This document shows positions 18,263 to 27,639 of a DNA stretch of 64,000 nucleotides, piece after piece. This stretch comes from Halosimplex rubrum (GTDB lineage Archaea; Halobacteriota; Halobacteria; Halobacteriales; Haloarculaceae): assembly GCF_013415885.1 (NCBI RefSeq), contig NZ_CP058910.1:2914001-2978000 (forward strand), read 5' to 3'. Position numbers and translations under genes: made by a program. The number at the start of each line of letters is the position of its first letter. Position 1 is the stretch's first letter. The notes beneath the pieces were generated by a model, which searched no databases, had not been told where the DNA came from, and saw only the letters and a program-made list of their open reading frames with translations.

Positions 18263-20467
18263 CTACTCCTCGACCCGCTCGAACGTGAGTCGCGTGAGCG
18301 AGTACGGCTCGATCGTCACGGTCGGATCGTCGTCGGACAGTGTGACCGTCGAGGACTCCGGAGTGACCCGCTCGGGTTCATCTCGCGTGTTCTCTGCGTG
18401 CATCGTCTCGGCCGAGAGCGTCACCCGGTCGACTTCGGCCGCAGCGTTGAACGCGCCTGTGTCGACCGAGAGCGAGACCGGTTCCCCGCGACTCGCGCAG
18501 TTGACGATCATCAGCGTGAGCGACGACTCGTCGGGTGAGAGCACGGCCATCACGTCGAGCGCCGGCACGTCTTCGACGGGGTCGATCTCCCGGAACGTGT
18601 ACTCGGTCGAGATCGTGGCGCACTCCAGTTCGACTCCGACCGGCGTTCCGCCCCACAGCGGTGCGCCCATCGCGTGGCCGTAATAACACGGATCGGCCCA
18701 CACGCGCTCTCGCTCTTTCTGGAGGCCGCCGCCGTGATTCACCGTCGCGGAGTGAGTGATCATCTCCACGAGGCCTCCCGTTCGGATGCACTCGTGGATA
18801 ATTGTCGCGTCGTAGAGCGCTTCGCTGATGGTTTGGGGGGTCGGCATCGTCTCCGGTGAGAGTGCGCTCGCACCGTCGGCTGCGTGGGGGTCTGCTTCGT
18901 CGGCGCCGTCCGCGTCGTCACCGGTGAACGTGGCGAACAGTTGCAGCTCCGTGATCGCGATCCGGGGGTCGTCGATTCCGGCGTCGCGCAGCAGCGCTTC
19001 GAGCCGCTTGAAGCGCTCGCCGAGTTGCTCTGAGAACCCCATGAACGCGTGGAACAGTTCGTCGGGGTCTGTGGTCTCGTCGACGGCCCCACCGGCGAGG
19101 ATGTGCTGCGTGAGCGCGCGGACCGACTCGCCCGCCTCGGCGAGCAGGTGCTCGTTCCAGTCGTTGAACTGCTCGCCTCGCAGGTCGCCGATGGCCTGCA
19201 GTCGGATATCCGGATCGACGGCCGTCATGGCGTCGTGGAACCGCTGGTAGCGGTCCGCGTAGCCGTCCTTCGTGGTCCAGTTCACCTGCCACTCGCCGTA
19301 CAGCTCGTTGCCGACTTCCCAGTAGGTGACGTCGTAGGGTTCGGGATGGCCGTTCTCGGCCCGGAGCGCGCCCATCTCGGTCTCGTCGGGGTCGCCGTTA
19401 CAGTACTCGACCCACTTGGCGGCTTCCTCGGGCGTCCCGTCGCCGGCGTTGACGCAGATCATCGGTTCGCAGCCGACGTTCTCGCAAAAGCGCATAAACT
19501 CGTCCGTTCCGAACAGGTTGTACTCCAACCCGCCCCACGCCGGGTTGGGCTTCGTCGGCCGCTCGTCGACCGGTCCGACCCCGTCGCGCCAGTGATACCC
19601 GGAGACGAAGTTCCCGCCTGGCCAACGCAGCAGGGGTAGTTCCCGCTCACGGAGGAACTCGATCACCTCGGGGTCGGCGTAGTCGACGTGGTCGTCGGGG
19701 TAGAGGAGCGCGCGCTCGACGACGACGTTTGCCGGCTCGGTAGTCGTGAGCGCGAACTCGAAGACCGTATCGTCGTCGAAGTCCGCCTCGGCCGGGAGTT
19801 CGAGCGTCGGCTCGTGGGTCGTCCACTCCTCGTCGAGCGAGACGGTCTCCGCTGCGAGGGCCTCGCCCGTCGTCCCGTCTTCGCCGACGACCGACAGCGA
19901 GAGCGTGAGATCGGTCGCTGCCTTCGCTCGCGCTTTCACCCGACACTCGAAGCCGCGCGTCCGGTGATGTGGGAGCGCGGTCCACTGTCGGAGTCCCGCG
20001 GGGCGGTCGGCCGCTACGTCGGTCGTTTCGACGCGCTGGGCCTGGTTGCCCGTCGGGCCGACGTCCGGACTTGCGATGACCCGTTCGGCGTCGCCCGCGT
20101 ACATCCAGCCGAACGCGACGCCGTCAGTGTAGGCGTCGAGCGTGACCTCCGCGTCGATGACCTCGGGGAGGTTGCGGTGATAGTCGTGGTCGGTGACCAG
20201 CGACTCAATTGCCTCCAGGTCGTACTCGCGTTTGAATCCGCCGGCCACGTCGCTGCCCGGCGCGTGGAACGGCCACTTCCCGAAGGTCGGGTTGAACAGG
20301 ATCTGCGCCTCCATCCCGTGGTAGATATTCCGACCCAGGTGTTCGCAGAACTTCGCGTACAGGTCCGGCTCGACCGGCGACGACAGTCGTGTCTCGACGT
20401 CGACGGCGACGGCGGCGCGATCCGAGTCCGCTCCGGAACGATGGATGAATATCTCCTCGCGTCCCAT
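18263..20467 (-). CDS. GH51 alpha-L-arabinofuranosidase (paralogue A)
   Basis: Retaining exo-enzyme releasing alpha-L-arabinofuranose, 734 residues. GH51 features are the N-terminal AKFCEHLGRNIYHGM, a carbohydrate-binding insert (about 150-250), LRWPGGNFVSGYHWRDG, acid/base Glu388 in EVGNELYGEWQ, nucleophile Glu507 in AITELQLF, and a C-terminal beta-domain (about 620-734). The open frame extends 13 codons upstream, but the ATG at 20467 (MGREEIFIH) matches the position used by paralogue B. No export signal. It is strongly similar throughout to the gene at 29300-31492, indicating duplication or parallel recruitment. A broken IclR-type regulator lies directly upstream on the same strand. Confidence 0.93.
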   Translation of the reverse strand: MGREEIFIHRSGADSDRAAVAVDVETRLSSPVEPDLYAKFCEHLGRNIYHGMEAQILFNPTFGKWPFHAPGSDVAGGFKREYDLEAIESLVTDHDYHRNLPEVIDAEVTLDAYTDGVAFGWMYAGDAERVIASPDVGPTGNQAQRVETTDVAADRPAGLRQWTALPHHRTRGFECRVKARAKAATDLTLSLSVVGEDGTTGEALAAETVSLDEEWTTHEPTLELPAEADFDDDTVFEFALTTTEPANVVVERALLYPDDHVDYADPEVIEFLRERELPLLRWPGGNFVSGYHWRDGVGPVDERPTKPNPAWGGLEYNLFGTDEFMRFCENVGCEPMICVNAGDGTPEEAAKWVEYCNGDPDETEMGALRAENGHPEPYDVTYWEVGNELYGEWQVNWTTKDGYADRYQRFHDAMTAVDPDIRLQAIGDLRGEQFNDWNEHLLAEAGESVRALTQHILAGGAVDETTDPDELFHAFMGFSEQLGERFKRLEALLRDAGIDDPRIAITELQLFATFTGDDADGADEADPHAADGASALSPETMPTPQTISEALYDATIIHECIRTGGLVEMITHSATVNHGGGLQKERERVWADPCYYGHAMGAPLWGGTPVGVELECATISTEYTFREIDPVEDVPALDVMAVLSPDESSLTLMIVNCASRGEPVSLSVDTGAFNAAAEVDRVTLSAETMHAENTRDEPERVTPESSTVTLSDDDPTVTIEPYSLTRLTFERVEE

Positions 20468-20534
20468 TGCCTGTCTCGGAGAAGCGGGACCGTGATAAAG
20501 GTTCACCCCGCCCTGGATCGAGCGCGCCGCACCG

Positions 20535-21308
20535 TCAGTCGTACTGTAGTTTAATCTCGATCCAGTCGGCGGCCGACTGCAAGAGGTCGTGGATGTCGTC
20601 TTCGCTCATCTCGATCTCCGTCTTCGGACCGGCTACGCTGATCGCCCCCTAGATCCCCTCGTCGACGAGGATGGGCCGCGCGATCCCTTTGTAGTTCCTG
20701 TGTTCTTCCTCGTCATTGACCGCGAAACCCTGTTCGCGGATGTGTCGTAGTTCGCTCTCAAGTTCCTCCCTGCTCGTGATCGATCGGTCTGTCATTCCAG
20801 ATATCCCGCGCTTCGATAGTATCGAATCGACCTTCTCCTCCGGGAGGTGGGCGAGAATCGCCTTTCCGAGGGCGGCTGTGTGGAAGTGGTCGCGCTAGCC
20901 CGCGTGAGCGCGGAATCCGACGCTCTCGTCCGGATTGATCCGTTCGAGCAGAACGAGGTCTTCGTACTCCTCGACGGCGAGGTGGACCGTCTGTCCGGTC
21001 TCCCTGTGAAGATCACGCAGTTGCGGTTTCGCCGCCATGTACAGGTCGCTACGGCTCCACGTCCGACCACCGAAATCAAGGAACTTGAGGCCGAGTTCGT
21101 ACTCGTCGTCGACTCTGCGGACGAGTTCGAGGTGCAGGAGTGCCTCGAGATAGCTGTGGGTAGTGCTCTTCGAAAGTTCGAGATGGTCGACGATTTCCCC
21201 CAGCGTGGCGCGCTGCTGATCGTGGAGGAACTCGACGACCCGAAACGCATTTCCGCGGATTTGATCCGCCCTCCGGAGTTCGATCCCATGTTAGATATTA
21301 TCGAACAC
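20535..21308 (-). pseudogene. IclR-family transcriptional regulator, three in-frame stops
   Basis: One minus-strand frame reads through an entire IclR protein: the winged-helix region (NAFRVVEFLHDQQ, ATLGEIVDHLELSKSTTHSYLEALLHLELV) and the effector domain (ETGQTVHLAVEEYEDLVLLERINP, TAALGKAILAHLPEEKV, GAISVAGPKTEIEMSEDDIHDLL). The frame ends at QYD at 20535. It is interrupted by TAA at 21291-21293, TAG at 20895-20897 (after FRAHAG) and TAG at 20649-20651 (after VDEGI). No indels were needed. IclR regulators in haloarchaea often sit beside sugar catabolism genes. This one would have faced the GH51 gene downstream. Loss may leave the cluster without its local switch. Confidence 0.88.
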
Positions 21309-22123
21309 GCGTTGATAGTTCTTGCCCCGTCATAGCGCAGTCCGGTTGCGTTTCTCGCGGAGAGATCTAGGCACCATTACAATCCTACAATCGTAATCAA
21401 TAGCAACGGTGCCGCCAACTATGCCCCTGTGACGAAACTCGCCAGCGGATTACGAACGAAAGAGTGTAATTTACAGCGGGGACTTGCCAGATGAGATCCG
21501 CCTAGCGATGCCGATCGTCCGGAGTGTTCCCGTTTGGCATTCTCGAACCGAATGAATCGCGGAGACCGACAGAGTTCCAGAGAGCGTAGACGAACCTGTC
21601 GGCCCTCGAAGGTCCACGGTGACGGATTTTCTGGGGGGCACCGAGCCCTGATGACAAGACCGTCAAGCGCTGTGCGGTAGCCGGCGCCGGACGTTGCTTG
21701 AATTTCGGACAGAATACCTCCCAACGTCTCAAACGACCACGGAAGCTAGAGCAGGCGAATTTTACGTCGCTCGGCCCAGGCATATGATTTTGCAGAATCA
21801 ATAATGTACATCCATTATGATATGGTTCGATAATTTCGAACAATCTTCGAATTAGCGCATTTCACCCCTGTACGCCTAATTTTAAGTTGTTCAGTTTGTT
21901 CGATTTCCACTGACAGCGCTCTTAGTCCACCCACTCCTCGGTTGGGATGGGAGGTAGCCAGTGTAGCGTTCGATATATTCAATTCCGGTTCGCTCGTCAG
22001 ATTCGGTCCCTCGGGCCGCCCTTGGCCGAGGCGGGAAGGGTCGGATCGCCTAGGCTCGTTCGCCCGGTCGTGATCTGCCGAATCGTCGAAACGTCTAACC
22101 AAACGGCCGCCGATCCGAGAAAC
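21309..22123. other. 815-base region without a recognisable gene
   Basis: Several short open frames occur on the minus strand (for example 21502-21843), but none has family features or consistent coding character. The last 100 bases should hold the promoter of the dehydrogenase at 22124. The base composition is mixed, with AT-rich patches at 21360-21420 and 21780-21900. Confidence 0.5.
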
Positions 22124-22900
22124 ATGCCGTACGACCTCGCAGACACGACAGCAGTAGTGACGGGAGCGGGACGCGGGAACGGACGCGAGACGGCAAAACT
22201 ACTCGCGGACGACGGCGCGAGCGTCGTCGTCAACGACATCGAAGGCGAGGTCGCAGAGACCGTAGCTGAGACGATCCGCGACGGCGGCGGCGAGGCCGTC
22301 GGCGTCGAAGCGGATGTGAGCGACGAGGTTACCGTCGAGGCAATGTTCGACGCCGCGGCCGAGGAGTTCGGAACCGTCGACGTTCTCGTGAACAACGCCG
22401 GGATCGGACAGGGGGATCGCTTCATGAACAAGCCGGACGGGTCGGACTTCAGACGCAACCTCGAAATCCATCTCTTCGGCGCGATACACTGCACGCGGGC
22501 GGCGCTCGATGGGATGGTCGAGCAGGGATACGGAAAGATCGTGAACCTCACCTCGATCCACACGAAGAACGGCGTCGGCATGTCCCCGCAGTACGACGTG
22601 GCGAAGTTCAGCCTCTTGGGGCTCACGAAATCACTCGCGCTCGAACTCGGCCGCGAAGGGATCCGCGTCAACGCCGTCGCCCCCGGCTGGGTGAATACCC
22701 GCATGACGGAGGGATTCGATCCGGAGACGCGCGAGCAGATCACGAGTCAGAACCCCCTCGGTCGGTTCGCAGAGCCCGAGGACATCGCGCAGGCCATCGC
22801 CTTCCTGTGCGCGCCGGCGAGCGATTACGTCAACGGCCACGAACTCCGCGTCGACGGCGGCCAGGTGCCCATCGACAGCTGGAAACACCGCTACGAGTGA
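22124..22900 (+). CDS. Short-chain dehydrogenase/reductase (sugar dehydrogenase-like)
   Basis: Classical SDR of 258 residues with a Rossmann fold. The NAD(P)-binding motif TGAGRGNG (13-20), an acidic residue after strand 2 (VVVNDIEGE, favouring NAD), NNAG (about 91), and the catalytic Ser/Tyr/Lys region with LTSIHTKNG and YDVAKF are seen. The typical C-terminal GHELRVDGGQ follows. It probably oxidises a free aldose or polyol released by the neighbouring hydrolases (inference). The open frame runs 59 codons further upstream, but the ATG at 22124 is where family similarity begins. It heads a same-strand run with four sulfatases, with 61 bases to the first. Confidence 0.88.
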   Translation: MPYDLADTTAVVTGAGRGNGRETAKLLADDGASVVVNDIEGEVAETVAETIRDGGGEAVGVEADVSDEVTVEAMFDAAAEEFGTVDVLVNNAGIGQGDRFMNKPDGSDFRRNLEIHLFGAIHCTRAALDGMVEQGYGKIVNLTSIHTKNGVGMSPQYDVAKFSLLGLTKSLALELGREGIRVNAVAPGWVNTRMTEGFDPETREQITSQNPLGRFAEPEDIAQAIAFLCAPASDYVNGHELRVDGGQVPIDSWKHRYE

Positions 22901-22961
22901 ACGGAGGCGAGGGTGTGTTGCCGGCACAGGAGTTAACCTTCCGCCAGACGCACACACGCCA

Positions 22962-24407
22962 ATGCCAGACCAGCCGAACGTCCTCTGGATCTGCACCGAT
23001 CAGCAACGCGCCGACACGCTGGGGTGTTACGGGAATGACTTCGTGGAGACGCCGAACATCGACGAACTCGCGAGTTCGGGCGTCAGGTTCGACCGGGCGT
23101 ACGCCCAGAGCCCCGTCTGTACGCCGAGCCGCGCGAGCTTTCTCACCGGACGGTATCCGCGGACGACGGGCGTCCGCGGCAACGGCTATCCGATCCCGGA
23201 GTCGGAGACGCTCGTCACGCGGCGACTCGCCGACGAGGGATACGTCTGCGGTCTTTCGGGGAAACTGCACGTCAACCCGGCCCACCCCGACAGCGACGAC
23301 CTGCCGATGGGCGAGCGACGCATCGACGACGGGTACGCCGACTTCCAGTGGTCCCACGGGACGACCCACCCCTCACCGGTGAACGAGTACCAGCGGTGGC
23401 TCCTGGAAGAGGGCGTCGAGTACGAGGAGCGCCCCGTCGGGGACTGCGAGCACGTGACCGTCGGGATGCCCCCGGAGCACCATCAGACGACTTGGTGCGC
23501 CCGAAAGGCGGAGTCGTTCATCGAGCGCGCAGCCGAGGACGACGAGCCGTGGCTGTACTCGGTCAACCCCTTCGACCCACACCACGCGTTCGTCGCACCC
23601 GATGGTTACCTCCAGCGTTACCTCGACAGACTGGACGAGATCCCCCTCCCGGACTACGAACCGGGCGAACTCGACGACAAGCCCCCGTGGTACCGCGAGT
23701 GCCACGAGGGGGCGTACGCCAACGAGAACCTATTCCCCTTCGAGGAGATGGACGAGCGCGACCATCGGCTCGTGATCGCCGCCTACTGGGCGATGTGCGA
23801 CCTGATCGACGACGCGGTCGGCCGGCTGCTCGACGCGCTGGAGCGGACGGGACAGCGCGAGGACACACTCGTGATCTTCACGTCGGATCACGGGGAACTG
23901 CTCGGCGAGCACGGCATCTACCTGAAAGGTGCCTTCTTCTACGAGGAGTCGCTCAGAGTCCCGCTGATCGTCTCGGGGCCGGAAATCGAGTCGGGCGTCG
24001 AGACCGACGCGCTCGTCGAGCTCGTTGACCTCGCGCCAACGCTGATGGAAGCGGCCGGACAGGAGGTCCCGCGGGCGATGCAGGGCGAGTCGCTGTGGCC
24101 GCTCCTGACCGGGGAGACGGACGCCGACACCCACCGCGAGTCCGTCTACGCGGAAGCGTACGACACGGTCCACTGGCAGGCGCCTACCGACTACTCGACG
24201 ATGGTCCGGACGAACGACCACAAACTCGTCCGCCACCACCGGGCCGAGACCGGCGAGCTCTACGACCTCGCGGCTGACCCGGCCGAGCGGGAGAACCGCT
24301 GGGACGACCCCGACTATGCTGACGTGCGCTCGGACCTCCTGGCGAGACTCGCCGACAGGATGGCAGAGACGGCCGACCCGCTCCCGGAACGGCGGACGCC
24401 GTGGTGA
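22962..24407 (+). CDS. Sulfatase (formylglycine type), intact
   Basis: Hydrolyses sulfate esters, probably of a glycan. 481 residues with every key element: WICTDQQRADTLGCYG (metal-binding Asp), the formylglycine site CTPSRASFLTGRYP (Cys53), GLSGKLHVNP with catalytic Lys/His, NPFDPHHAF, the metal site FTSDHGELLGEHG (about 305), and a C-terminal subdomain (YDLAADPAERENRWDDPDY). No signal peptide, so the enzyme is intracellular and depends on the formylglycine-generating enzyme encoded at 32685. The pseudogenes at 3090 and 6020 are close relatives. The particular sulfated sugar cannot be told from the sequence. Confidence 0.94.
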   Translation: MPDQPNVLWICTDQQRADTLGCYGNDFVETPNIDELASSGVRFDRAYAQSPVCTPSRASFLTGRYPRTTGVRGNGYPIPESETLVTRRLADEGYVCGLSGKLHVNPAHPDSDDLPMGERRIDDGYADFQWSHGTTHPSPVNEYQRWLLEEGVEYEERPVGDCEHVTVGMPPEHHQTTWCARKAESFIERAAEDDEPWLYSVNPFDPHHAFVAPDGYLQRYLDRLDEIPLPDYEPGELDDKPPWYRECHEGAYANENLFPFEEMDERDHRLVIAAYWAMCDLIDDAVGRLLDALERTGQREDTLVIFTSDHGELLGEHGIYLKGAFFYEESLRVPLIVSGPEIESGVETDALVELVDLAPTLMEAAGQEVPRAMQGESLWPLLTGETDADTHRESVYAEAYDTVHWQAPTDYSTMVRTNDHKLVRHHRAETGELYDLAADPAERENRWDDPDYADVRSDLLARLADRMAETADPLPERRTPW

Positions 24408-24524
24408 TCGGTGCCCGGCACCGTCCGAGCGAGAATCCGTTCGGCTGGGCCGGCTACCCCGGATGCGGCCGCAGCGGTCCGAACGATGGTAAATACTTTG
24501 GGTGTGGAAACCAAGGATTCCGAC

Positions 24525-25988
24525 ATGGCTGAGGATCGGCCGAATATCATCTTTATCAACACGGATCAGCAGCGGATGGACACGATCCGGGCGCTCGGCG
24601 CCGACCACATGGACACGCCCAACCTCGACCGACTGGCCGAGGAGGGGGTCACGTTCACCGACTGCCACATTACGGCGCCGTCGTGTGCGCCCTCGCGTGC
24701 CAGCCTGTTCACCGGCCACTACCCGCACACGACGGGCATCTATCGGAACGGCGACCGCTGGACGCGCTCGTGGGTCGAGGACCTCTCGGAGAGCGGGTAC
24801 TACACGGTCAACGTCGGCAAGATGCACACGGCGCCGTACGAGACGCCGATGGGGTTCGACGAGCGCTACCCCGTCGAGAATAAAGACCGCTACCTGGGGG
24901 ACATGCCCGCCGGCGAGCCGCCGCTGCCGGGGGAGAAGTTCTACCTCGACGAGTGGGACCGCGCGATGCAAGCGCGCGGGATCCTCAAGCAACAGCGGGA
25001 ATTCTATCGGCAGTGGGAGGACTACGAGGAGCGACTGGGCGCCTTCGAGTGGGAACTGCCCGAGGACACACATCCCGACGTGTTCGTCGGCAACTTCGCG
25101 ACGCGGTGGCTCGATCACATGCCGCGGCTCGAACAACCACTGTTCATGGAGATCGGCTTCCCCGGGCCGCACCCCCCGTTCGACCCCACCCCCGAATACG
25201 CCAAGGAGTACATGGACAGAGACCTCCCGTTGCCGACCGCGCCCGAGTCGGATCTGGAGAACCAGCCCGAGGCGCTGCAGGCGCTCCGGCGGCACCATCA
25301 GGGGGTCGACCACGACTCCGTCACGCACGACGTGGAGGCGAGCGAGGAGGAACTGCATCGCCAGCGCGCCTACTACTACGCGAACGTCGCGATGATCGAC
25401 GAGAAGGTCGGCGACATCATGGACGCGCTGGAAGCCAACGGGTACGACGACACGGTGGTCGTCTTCACCTCGGACCACGGCGAGATGCTCGGCGATCACG
25501 GCCACATCCAGAAGTGGACGATGTACGACGAGGTGACGAACGTCCCGATGATGGTCTGGTCGCCGGGCCGCTTCGACGCCGATACCGTCGACGACCTCGT
25601 CTCGCTGTTCGACCTCGGCCCGACGATGCTCGAACTCGCGGACGCTCCCGTCGACGACTCGATGGAGGCGGAGTCGCTCGTCCCGGCGCTGGAGGGCGAC
25701 GAGGAGTGGTCCGGGCGCGAGTACGTCTACGCCGAGCACGCCCGCGACGGCATCCTCCAGGAGACGGAGTTCATGACGATGATCCGCAGCGACGACTGGA
25801 AGCTCGTCCACTTCGTCGACTCCGATGAAGGGCAGCTGTTCGACCTGACCGAGGACCCCGAGGAGACGGACAACCGGTGGAACGACCCCGACGCCCAAGA
25901 GGTCAAGCGCGAACTCCTCGACCAGCTGCTGACCTGGCGCATCCGGAGCGGCGTCCAGACGGCCGACTGGGCCGCGGACTTCCGCTGA
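24525..25988 (+). CDS. Sulfatase (formylglycine type), intact
   Basis: 487-residue sulfatase. NIIFINTDQQRMDT opens the fold, CAPSRASLFTGHYP (Cys54) is the formylglycine site, and NVGKMHTAPY gives the catalytic Lys/His. GFPGPHPPFDP and the second metal site FTSDHGEMLGDHG (about 325) follow, with the C-terminal LFDLTEDPEETDNRWNDP. The open frame extends 38 codons upstream, but ATG 24525 starts the conserved N-terminus, and a TATA-like TAAATACTTT lies about 28 bases before it, so the gene may have its own promoter. It differs enough from its neighbours to suggest a different sulfate position or sugar. Confidence 0.93.
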   Translation: MAEDRPNIIFINTDQQRMDTIRALGADHMDTPNLDRLAEEGVTFTDCHITAPSCAPSRASLFTGHYPHTTGIYRNGDRWTRSWVEDLSESGYYTVNVGKMHTAPYETPMGFDERYPVENKDRYLGDMPAGEPPLPGEKFYLDEWDRAMQARGILKQQREFYRQWEDYEERLGAFEWELPEDTHPDVFVGNFATRWLDHMPRLEQPLFMEIGFPGPHPPFDPTPEYAKEYMDRDLPLPTAPESDLENQPEALQALRRHHQGVDHDSVTHDVEASEEELHRQRAYYYANVAMIDEKVGDIMDALEANGYDDTVVVFTSDHGEMLGDHGHIQKWTMYDEVTNVPMMVWSPGRFDADTVDDLVSLFDLGPTMLELADAPVDDSMEAESLVPALEGDEEWSGREYVYAEHARDGILQETEFMTMIRSDDWKLVHFVDSDEGQLFDLTEDPEETDNRWNDPDAQEVKRELLDQLLTWRIRSGVQTADWAADFR

Positions 25989-26066
25989 CGCGCCCGTCCG
26001 GCTACCTGGACTCCCGTTCTCGTTACCCTGCGAACGCTTAACACAGTCCGGGACGACCGGGCAGGT

Positions 26067-27572
26067 ATGCCCGACGTGCAGAACGTCGTCGTCGTGATGA
26101 CCGACCAGCAGCGAGCGGACGCCTGCGCCCGCGAGGGGTTCCCGCTCGACACGACGCCGTTTCTCGACGACCTCGCCCGCGACGGTGCGTGGTTCGACCG
26201 CGCGTACACGTCGACGCCGGTGTGCGCGCCGGCGCGGGCCAGTTTTCTGACCGGCCGCTTCCCGACCGCGACGAACGTCTGGCTCAACCAGCAACAGGAC
26301 GCCGCCAGCTACGAGCGAGACCTCTTCGACGTCGCGAACGACGCCGGGTTCGAGACGGCGCTGATCGGCAAGAACCACAGCTATCTCGGCCCCGAGGCGG
26401 CCGACCACTGGGTGCAGTACGGCCACTGGGGAGCACAGAGCGAGACCGCCGAAGCGGCGATGACCGAGGCGGACGAGGAGTGGGAAGCGTGGATGGCAGA
26501 CCTATCGCTGTTCAACGGCGGCGGCGGGTGGACTGCGGACCCGACTCCGACGCCCGTGGAGACGCAATGCGCTCACCGCTGTATCTCCCGTGCTCGAGAG
26601 TGGATCGAGTCGCTTGACGACGACCAGCCGTTTTTCACCTGGCTGTCGCTGCCCGAACCGCACAACCCCTACCAGGTGCCCGAGCCGTACTTCTCACTGT
26701 TCCCGCCCGAGGAGTTACCCCCGGTTGAGGTCGGGCCGGAGGGACTGGACGGTAAGCGGTTCAAGTGGCGCTGGCTCCGCGAGATCGGCGTCGCGCGAGC
26801 GCTGAGAGAGGCGCCCGACGCCGACTACGACGAGGAGGTCCTGCCGCGATTGCGCTCGCTGTACTACGGGATGTGCCGGACGGTCGACGACCAGGTTCGC
26901 CGGTTCGTCGAGTTCCTCGACGAGGCAGGCCTGCGCGAGGGAACGCTGCTCGTCTTCGTCTCCGACCACGGCGACTTCGTCGGCCAGTACGGCCTGATGC
27001 GCAAAGGCGTCGACCTGCCCGAGGGGACGACTCGCATCCCGATGATCTTCGACGGGCCCGGCGTGGAACCGGACCCCGATCCCCGCGACGCGCACGTCTC
27101 GCTGGTCGACGTCTTCCCGACGATCTGCGAGGCCGTCGGTGCCGAGATGCCGCCGGGCGTGCAGGGGCGGAGCCTCTGGCCGCTCCTGACCGGCGAGCGC
27201 GACGGCGACGCCTTCACGAGCGTCTACGCCGAGTGCGGATATGGCGGTCGGCACGCGACGCCCGACGACGTCCCGCCCCTCGACGAGGCGTCGAAGAACG
27301 AACTGAACGAGCACACCCAGACCGGCCGAACCGCCATGGTGCGACGGGACGACTGGAAACTCGTCGTCGACATGCAGGACGGTCCGGAGCTGTACGACCT
27401 CGCCGCCGATCCCGCCGAGACGACCGACCTGAGTGACGATCCCGATCATGCGACCGTCCTGCGGGAGATGCTCGGCGAGTTCGCGTCGTGGTCGCTGCAC
27501 GTTCGCGATTCACTCCCCGAGGTATATCCGATCAGGGAGCACCAGTCCGCGTTCGGCGACGACCTTGTCTGA
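26067..27572 (+). CDS. Sulfatase (formylglycine type) with CAPAR motif
   Basis: 501-residue sulfatase. NVVVVMTDQQRADAC opens it. The formylglycine motif reads CAPARASFLTGRFP (Cys53), with Ala where Ser is usual. The modified Cys, Pro and Arg of the CxPxR consensus remain, so maturation by the formylglycine-generating enzyme is still expected. IGKNHSYLG supplies Lys/His, SLPEPHNPY follows, and FVSDHGDFVGQYG (about 310) is the second metal site. The end LYDLAADPAETTDLSDDP is typical. It lies 78 bases after the previous sulfatase. The broken sulfatase at 6020 has a similar C-terminus (YTEVGYGGR against YAECGYGGR). Confidence 0.92.
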   Translation: MPDVQNVVVVMTDQQRADACAREGFPLDTTPFLDDLARDGAWFDRAYTSTPVCAPARASFLTGRFPTATNVWLNQQQDAASYERDLFDVANDAGFETALIGKNHSYLGPEAADHWVQYGHWGAQSETAEAAMTEADEEWEAWMADLSLFNGGGGWTADPTPTPVETQCAHRCISRAREWIESLDDDQPFFTWLSLPEPHNPYQVPEPYFSLFPPEELPPVEVGPEGLDGKRFKWRWLREIGVARALREAPDADYDEEVLPRLRSLYYGMCRTVDDQVRRFVEFLDEAGLREGTLLVFVSDHGDFVGQYGLMRKGVDLPEGTTRIPMIFDGPGVEPDPDPRDAHVSLVDVFPTICEAVGAEMPPGVQGRSLWPLLTGERDGDAFTSVYAECGYGGRHATPDDVPPLDEASKNELNEHTQTGRTAMVRRDDWKLVVDMQDGPELYDLAADPAETTDLSDDPDHATVLREMLGEFASWSLHVRDSLPEVYPIREHQSAFGDDLV

Positions 27573-27639
27573 CCGCGGCCGTTCCGGAAGGGTTCCGCCA
27601 TCCGAAGACCCATGCCCCTTCCTTGATATATGTTACTTC

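Noticed and set aside
20792-21289. 166-codon Ser/Thr/Arg-rich frame on the minus strand
   Set aside because: It is the wrong frame of the IclR pseudogene; the correct frame has strong family similarity despite its stops.
23730-26426. Very long open frame (898 codons) on the minus strand
   Set aside because: It is antisense to three sulfatase genes and exists only because GC-rich codons leave the opposite frame open. Its translation is Arg/Val/Gly-rich with no family features.
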